Shown here one piece after another: positions 62,469 to 64,000 of a stretch of DNA of 64,000 nt. The number at the start of each line of letters is the position of its first letter. Position 1 is the first letter of the stretch. This DNA comes from Oscillospiraceae bacterium (GTDB taxonomy: Bacteria > Bacillota > Clostridia > UBA1381 > UBA9506): the NCBI GenBank assembly GCA_015068935.1, contig SVJO01000003.1, positions 27,963-91,962 of the forward strand, written 5' to 3'. The notes under the pieces were generated by a model that saw only the letters and a program-made list of their open reading frames with translations, was not told the DNA's origin and did no database searches. The translations under genes were made by a program, and so were the position numbers.

Positions 62469-63764
62469 TTGAATTATGAGGAAGCATTAAAATATATTAC
62501 AGGAACAAAAAAGTTTGGTACAAAGCATGGCTTGGACGGAATAAAAAGACTGTGTGAAAGGCTTGGAAATCCTGAAAAAAGTCTTAGCTTTGTTCATGTT
62601 GCGGGCACAAACGGAAAAGGCTCAACATCTGTTTACATTGCAACAGTCCTTGAAAAAGCAGGCTATAAAACAGGGCTTTTCACTTCACCGTTTATCTATG
62701 AATTCAATGAACGTATAAAAATAAATAATGAAAACATCTCCGATGATGAGCTTACAGAGGTTATGACAGAACTCAAAAGTGTGATTGACAAACTTGTTGA
62801 TGAGGGCTATCCTCATCCTACAGAGTTTGAAATAATAACATCAATGGCTTTTTTGTATTTTAACAGAAAAAAATGTGATATTGTTGTTCTTGAGGTTGGA
62901 CTTGGCGGACGATTTGATTCAACCAATATTATAAATAACCCTCTTGTATCTGTTATATGCAGAGTAGGATATGACCACATGCAGTTTCTTGGGGACACCT
63001 TAGATAAAATAGCCTTTGAAAAGTGCGGTATAATAAAAGAGGGAAGACCTGTTGTTATTTATCCATGCCAGAGAGATGAAGTAAAAAAGACAGTCGAAGA
63101 GATATCACGGCAAAGAAATGCAAGGCTGATTATGTGCGAACCTGAAAATATCGTAATTAGAAAAAGCAATTTAGACGGAGCAATTTTTGATGCCTGCGGA
63201 ATATGCGCTGCAGAAACAAAATTATGCGGAAAACATCAGGTTTACAATGCGGCGGTTTCAATAGCTGTTCTGCAGGAATTAAGAAGACAGGGCTTTAATA
63301 TAACAGATGAAATAATAAAAGAAGGAATAAAGTCTGCCAGATGGCCTGCCAGAATGGAAAGACTGAATGAAAATCCCTGTCTGATATTTGACGGTGCCCA
63401 TAATATTGACGGAATAGAATGTTTTGCAGAGAGTGTTAAATCGTTAGTTAATAATAAATCCGTAATAGTGATTATTGGAATGGTAAAAGATAAGGAATAT
63501 GGAAGATGTATCAGAGAACTTAATGGGATAGCTGATGTTTTAATTACAACTACTTTAGAAAATCCAAGAACGGAGACGGCAGAAAATCTCATGAGTGAGG
63601 CTCTGCATATTGACTGTGAAAAGTATATAACTCATAGCGTGGACGAGGCTATCGATAAGGCTTTTTCGTTATCGAATGAAGAAAGTATAATTTTTGCGGT
63701 GGGTTCGCTATATATGGCAGGAGAGGTAAAATTAAAATTAGAGAAAATGAGAGAATTATTTTAA
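62469..63764 (+). CDS. folC: Folylpolyglutamate/dihydrofolate synthase
   Basis: 431 residues, Mur-ligase superfamily. Diagnostic segments: 'GTKHGLDGIKRLCERLGNPE' at the start, P-loop 'HVAGTNGKGSTSVYIATVLE' (quoted to 20), 'GLFTSPFIYEFNERIKIN', 'VLEVGLGGRFDSTNII', and 'FDGAHNIDGIECF' in the C-terminal domain. It adds glutamates to folates (and may make dihydrofolate from dihydropteroate). The start is a TTG at 62469 after AAGGGTG; the nearby ATG at 62464 runs into a stop at once and so is not used. No other folate genes are adjacent. Confidence 0.95.
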   Translation: MNYEEALKYITGTKKFGTKHGLDGIKRLCERLGNPEKSLSFVHVAGTNGKGSTSVYIATVLEKAGYKTGLFTSPFIYEFNERIKINNENISDDELTEVMTELKSVIDKLVDEGYPHPTEFEIITSMAFLYFNRKKCDIVVLEVGLGGRFDSTNIINNPLVSVICRVGYDHMQFLGDTLDKIAFEKCGIIKEGRPVVIYPCQRDEVKKTVEEISRQRNARLIMCEPENIVIRKSNLDGAIFDACGICAAETKLCGKHQVYNAAVSIAVLQELRRQGFNITDEIIKEGIKSARWPARMERLNENPCLIFDGAHNIDGIECFAESVKSLVNNKSVIVIIGMVKDKEYGRCIRELNGIADVLITTTLENPRTETAENLMSEALHIDCEKYITHSVDEAIDKAFSLSNEESIIFAVGSLYMAGEVKLKLEKMRELF

Positions 63765-63833
63765 AAAACAAAGAAAAACGAAGTAAACATACTGTTAAAT
63801 TAAAAAAATAATCGAAAATAGCGAATTTATAAC

Positions 63834-63862
63834 TTGAAAAATAGGCGGGAACGTCGTATAAT
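63834..63862 (+). promoter_or_regulatory. Strong promoter, probably of an rRNA operon
   Basis: TTGAAA (63834-63839), 17-bp spacer, TATAAT (63857-63862), with an A/T-rich tract upstream that could serve as an UP element. Confidence 0.7.
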
Positions 63863-63869
63863 AATCAAG

Positions 63870-64000
63870 TCGCCTCGAAAGAGAGAGCGAAACTTGGAAC
63901 TTGAAAATTGAACAGTGCAGGCTCTTATGAATAAAGAATTCACAGAGTAATTTTGGAAAACAAGACAAAGCGTCAAGTGGACAAAATGAGCTTAATTAAA
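63870..64000 (+). other. Leader of a probable rRNA operon (16S begins beyond the window)
   Basis: The 130 bases after the promoter have no open frame with a ribosome site and are clearly richer in G than the usual gaps. CTTGAAAATTGAACAGTG (about 63901-63918) resembles the boxA-like block that precedes rRNA genes in Clostridia, and AAACAAGACAAAGCG further on is also of the kind found just ahead of the 16S gene. No part of mature 16S rRNA is visible, so the assignment rests on resemblance and on the strong promoter. Confidence 0.55.

Noticed and set aside
1..64000. Prophage, transposase, toxin-antitoxin, restriction or CRISPR-Cas genes
   Set aside because: Every open frame of convincing quality could be placed in a core, metabolic or surface family; no integrase, transposase, Cas, methylase or toxin motif was seen.

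Overview
This window is a densely coded, AT-rich stretch of chromosome from a member of the Clostridia (Bacillota), probably an uncultured, anaerobic, host- or gut-associated type. The evidence is the set of typical clostridial families and gene orders: the dnaX-ebfC-darA-holB-ricT replication/signalling cluster beside the SRP RNA, the yggS-sepF-ylmH-divIVA-ileS-lspA division cluster, SLH and copper-amine-oxidase-like surface proteins, ThyX in place of ThyA, a YabE-type 3D-domain protein, and strong consensus sigma-A promoters with GGAGG ribosome sites. The species cannot be named from the sequence. Nothing looks like phage, conjugative element, insertion sequence, CRISPR or toxin-antitoxin. 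Most of the window is core genome.

Layout. 1-3739 (+): end of a thioredoxin reductase, a membrane zinc peptidase, a GlmU-like nucleotidyltransferase, and an exported SLH protein with five tandem beta-type repeats. 3775-7550 (-): proS, a small Cys-motif lipoprotein and an orphan peptide-type solute-binding lipoprotein. 7579-15420 (+): an amidohydrolase, citrate synthase, a surface protein with an EPT/EPS stalk, uvrB and glnA. 15423-23225: glycogen and alpha-glucan metabolism (a divergent cytosolic GH13 enzyme, then glgA-glgP-malQ with dtd at the end). 23234-23493: a hairpin-rich, possibly mobile repeat element. 23546-30772: YabE-like wall enzyme (-), addB, and a PfkB kinase/MtlD pair (+).

30824-35776 (-): small conserved protein, ricT, holB, darA, ebfC, dnaX and the SRP RNA. 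35821-44359 (-): rluD, lspA, ileS, divIVA, ylmH, sepF, yggS and an HlyD-like membrane protein. 44499-47130 (+): thyX-tmk (dTMP synthesis, then dTDP) and rplM-rpsI. 47262-52848 (+): a five-gene cell-surface cluster (PLP aminotransferase, phosphoglycosyl transferase, three ATP-grasp ligases). 52863-54472 (-): LUD protein and cysK. 54487-56741 (+): HAD phosphatase and an RlmD-type RNA methyltransferase. 56767-58675 (-): a fourth ATP-grasp protein, paralogous to one in the surface cluster, and a Gph-like phosphatase. 58804-60944 (+): uraA-upp uracil salvage. 60965-62400 (-): murD. 62408-63764 (+): folC. 63834-64000: promoter and leader of what is probably an rRNA operon that continues past the edge.

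The best candidates for new biology are the aminosugar/ATP-grasp surface cluster (47314-52768) with its detached paralogue, a seven-A slippery site in dnaX that would make a gamma-like short product, and the 260-bp hairpin element at 23234-23493. All function calls are from reading the sequence by eye; no database search was run.
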